Positions 62,291 through 64,000 of a DNA stretch of 64,000 bases are shown here, piece by piece (within the stretch, counting starts at the first letter, position 1; each line of letters begins with the position of its first letter). The notes under the pieces were generated by a model. That model ran no database searches. It was given only the letters and a program-made list of their open reading frames with translations, and had not been told where the DNA came from. Position numbers and translations under genes: made by a program. The DNA is from Niebla homalea (Eukaryota > Ascomycota > Lecanoromycetes > Lecanorales > Ramalinaceae). The DNA lies in NCBI GenBank assembly GCA_019925105.1, contig JAHGAU010000030.1, positions 771,140 through 835,139 on the forward strand, read 5' to 3'.

Positions 62291-64000
62291 ATATCCGACG
62301 TTCTTTTCCCGTTAAGATTTTCCTTAATATCCTATAAGATTATTAAAGCCCGGTAAATTAAATAAAATAAAGATCTTTCTTTATAAGTTCTTTTATAGGA
62401 TTATCTTTATGATAAAGGCACTTTTTAAGCTTATTATTAAGTTTTATATTTACCGTATTATAAATAACTTTAATCGTATAATTATTACGGTAACTAGGAT
62501 AAAGCTAAACTTTAATATAATTACTAACATTCTACGTAAATATTTCTAGTAGTTTATCTTTATAGGATAAATAGTATATATATTAATTATAGCCCTTTTT
62601 ACCATAAAGGAAATATAATCCCCTATATTATAAATAATATTATCCCGCTTAAGGTATTATTTTACCATTTTAATTAAGATTTCCTTAATATTAATATACT
62701 TTAATTACGATCCCGAAAGGATAACGCGTAACGTGAATTATATTATTCTTATTGAAATTATTAAGTTAATTATAAAGCTTAAAGGGTTAATAATAACGGC
62801 CGAGATATTAATATATAAAATCGTTTAATTTTACTTAAAAGTTTTAACTTTATTTATTAAATTAATATTCATATTAATATAAAGTAAAAAGCCATTAAAA
62901 TTAACGTTATTTATATAATTACCTTTAATAAGTTTTCCGATAATAGGATTATTAAGGTCGTATATTACGTAGTAAAATATATAATATAACTTGGATTTTC
63001 CCGGTATCATAGATAATTTAATAAGTTAGCCTTTTTTATTACGGTAACCCTCTTATAAAGTATTTTCGTTATTTTCCTTTTAAAGGGGAATTTCAGTATA
63101 TTCTGGAGGAATCCCGGTTATTTTTATACGATATTATTTATAAACCTACTTTACTTATTATTATTAACGTTCTTTTCCTTAATTAAATTATCGGGATAAT
63201 TTTTAGATTTTAAGATGGTTATTATTTTTTTATTTTTCTTTATTATTAAGGGATCTTAAGATTAATCCTTTTAAAAATAATTTAAGTTTCTTATTTACTT
63301 TTTTTTCTTTTAACTTAAAGCGGCGAGTATTCTTAACGTTTATTATAATTATATAATATTAAGTATATAAAAAGTCTTATTAAAGAGAGTATATAGAGAG
63401 AAGGGGTAAATAAAAAAGGCAGAAGGACTTACCGGGCCCGTATAGGTTAATTAATTATAAAATATAAAAAAGTAAAAAAGGTAAAAATTAAATAAATATT
63501 TTTTTAATCGCTTAGTTTATATAATAAAAAATAGTTAAACGCGATTACCGCGTTATTTACTCTTTCTTACTTAACTTATATGCTTAAGCTATTAAGAATA
63601 TTATACGGAATAAATAATAAAGTTAAAATATTATATAAAAAAGTGAATAAAAAAACTTATTTTACCTATAAGTAATTCGTTGGCTTATAATCGTAGATTA
63701 TTAATTATTCTGATAAATAACATTTAAATAACCCGTTAAGTATAAAATATAAGCAATTATTATTATTATATTCCGGTGGATAAAAACCATATTATTATAT
63801 ATATATATAAGTAATTATAATACTTTCCGATATTAACGATTAAAACCGTTTAAAACACCTTTTTTGGCTAAATAATTGTTAATTCCGTATATTCTGCAGG
63901 ACTTTTTATTTATTACGTAAATCTACTTTATATTCGGGGTTTTGCGTTTAAACGTATAGGCACCGCGGCCGCGATAACCCTGGCTTTAGCCGAAAAGGGT

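Larger units (their letters stand above)
51831..64000. mobile_element. RIP-saturated repeat block, more than 12 kb, type not determined
   Basis: AT-rich throughout with dense stop codons. I found no LTR pair or TIRs with confidence. Some stretches (for example 58690-61500 on plus) read as long protein-like segments interrupted only by TAA/TAG, but I cannot assign them. A minus-strand stretch at 62160-62290 encodes Lys/Gly/Asn-rich repeats. GC-normal sequence returns at 63950-64000, which may be another element edge. It could be one very large element or several nested ones; the window ends inside it. Confidence 0.5.

Overview
The window looks like a piece of a filamentous ascomycete (Pezizomycotina) genome with a two-speed layout. 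Gene-bearing stretches of ordinary base composition alternate with very AT-rich blocks. In the AT-rich blocks almost every C of CpA (and G of TpG) has been lost, which is the signature of repeat-induced point mutation (RIP). HET-domain, DUF3176 and fungal PD-(D/E)XK-like genes, short introns with CTGAC-type branch sites, and Copia, Gypsy and Tad1-type LINE retrotransposons all fit this group. I cannot name the species. I saw no tRNA, rRNA or CRISPR array.

Layout. (1) 1-5.9 kb: host DNA with one intact PD-(D/E)XK nuclease-like gene (minus strand), a divergent hypothetical gene and a G-rich minisatellite. (2) 5.9-8.0 kb: a Copia-type solo LTR split by a RIP-degraded 1.85 kb TIR transposon with a TA target duplication. 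(3) 8.5-25.1 kb: one host gene of the DUF3176 membrane family, cut after its fourth codon by a nest of retrotransposons. Copia copy B sits in the gene (target duplication AATCC). Copia copy A sits in the left LTR of B (CAGGG). A 5'-truncated LINE sits inside B (13 bp duplication). Removing the insertions by their duplications leaves B at 5796 bp against 5798 bp for A, and restores the host reading frame. (4) 25.1-32.8 kb: a small TIR element, a HET-domain gene carrying many stop codons that are all explicable as RIP-type transitions, and an intact secreted histidine acid phosphatase. (5) 33-64 kb: an almost continuous AT-rich block holding a full-length LINE (34522-40345), a second Copia family (41274-46886), a 1.36 kb non-autonomous LTR element (47089-48449), the 5' part of a Gypsy element (about 48.5-51.7 kb) and a further block of more than 12 kb that I could not classify.

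The host genes are not an operon or obvious pathway. HET proteins belong to the self/non-self recognition repertoire of these fungi, and DUF3176 and PD-(D/E)XK-like genes are large, rapidly turning-over fungal families; here two of the host genes are dead. The most informative signals are the reconstructable order of insertions, RIP-type damage in a gene lying between repeat blocks, and short un-mutated 'edges' of about 60-150 bp that recur at the outer ends of the transposons and can be used to find element boundaries.
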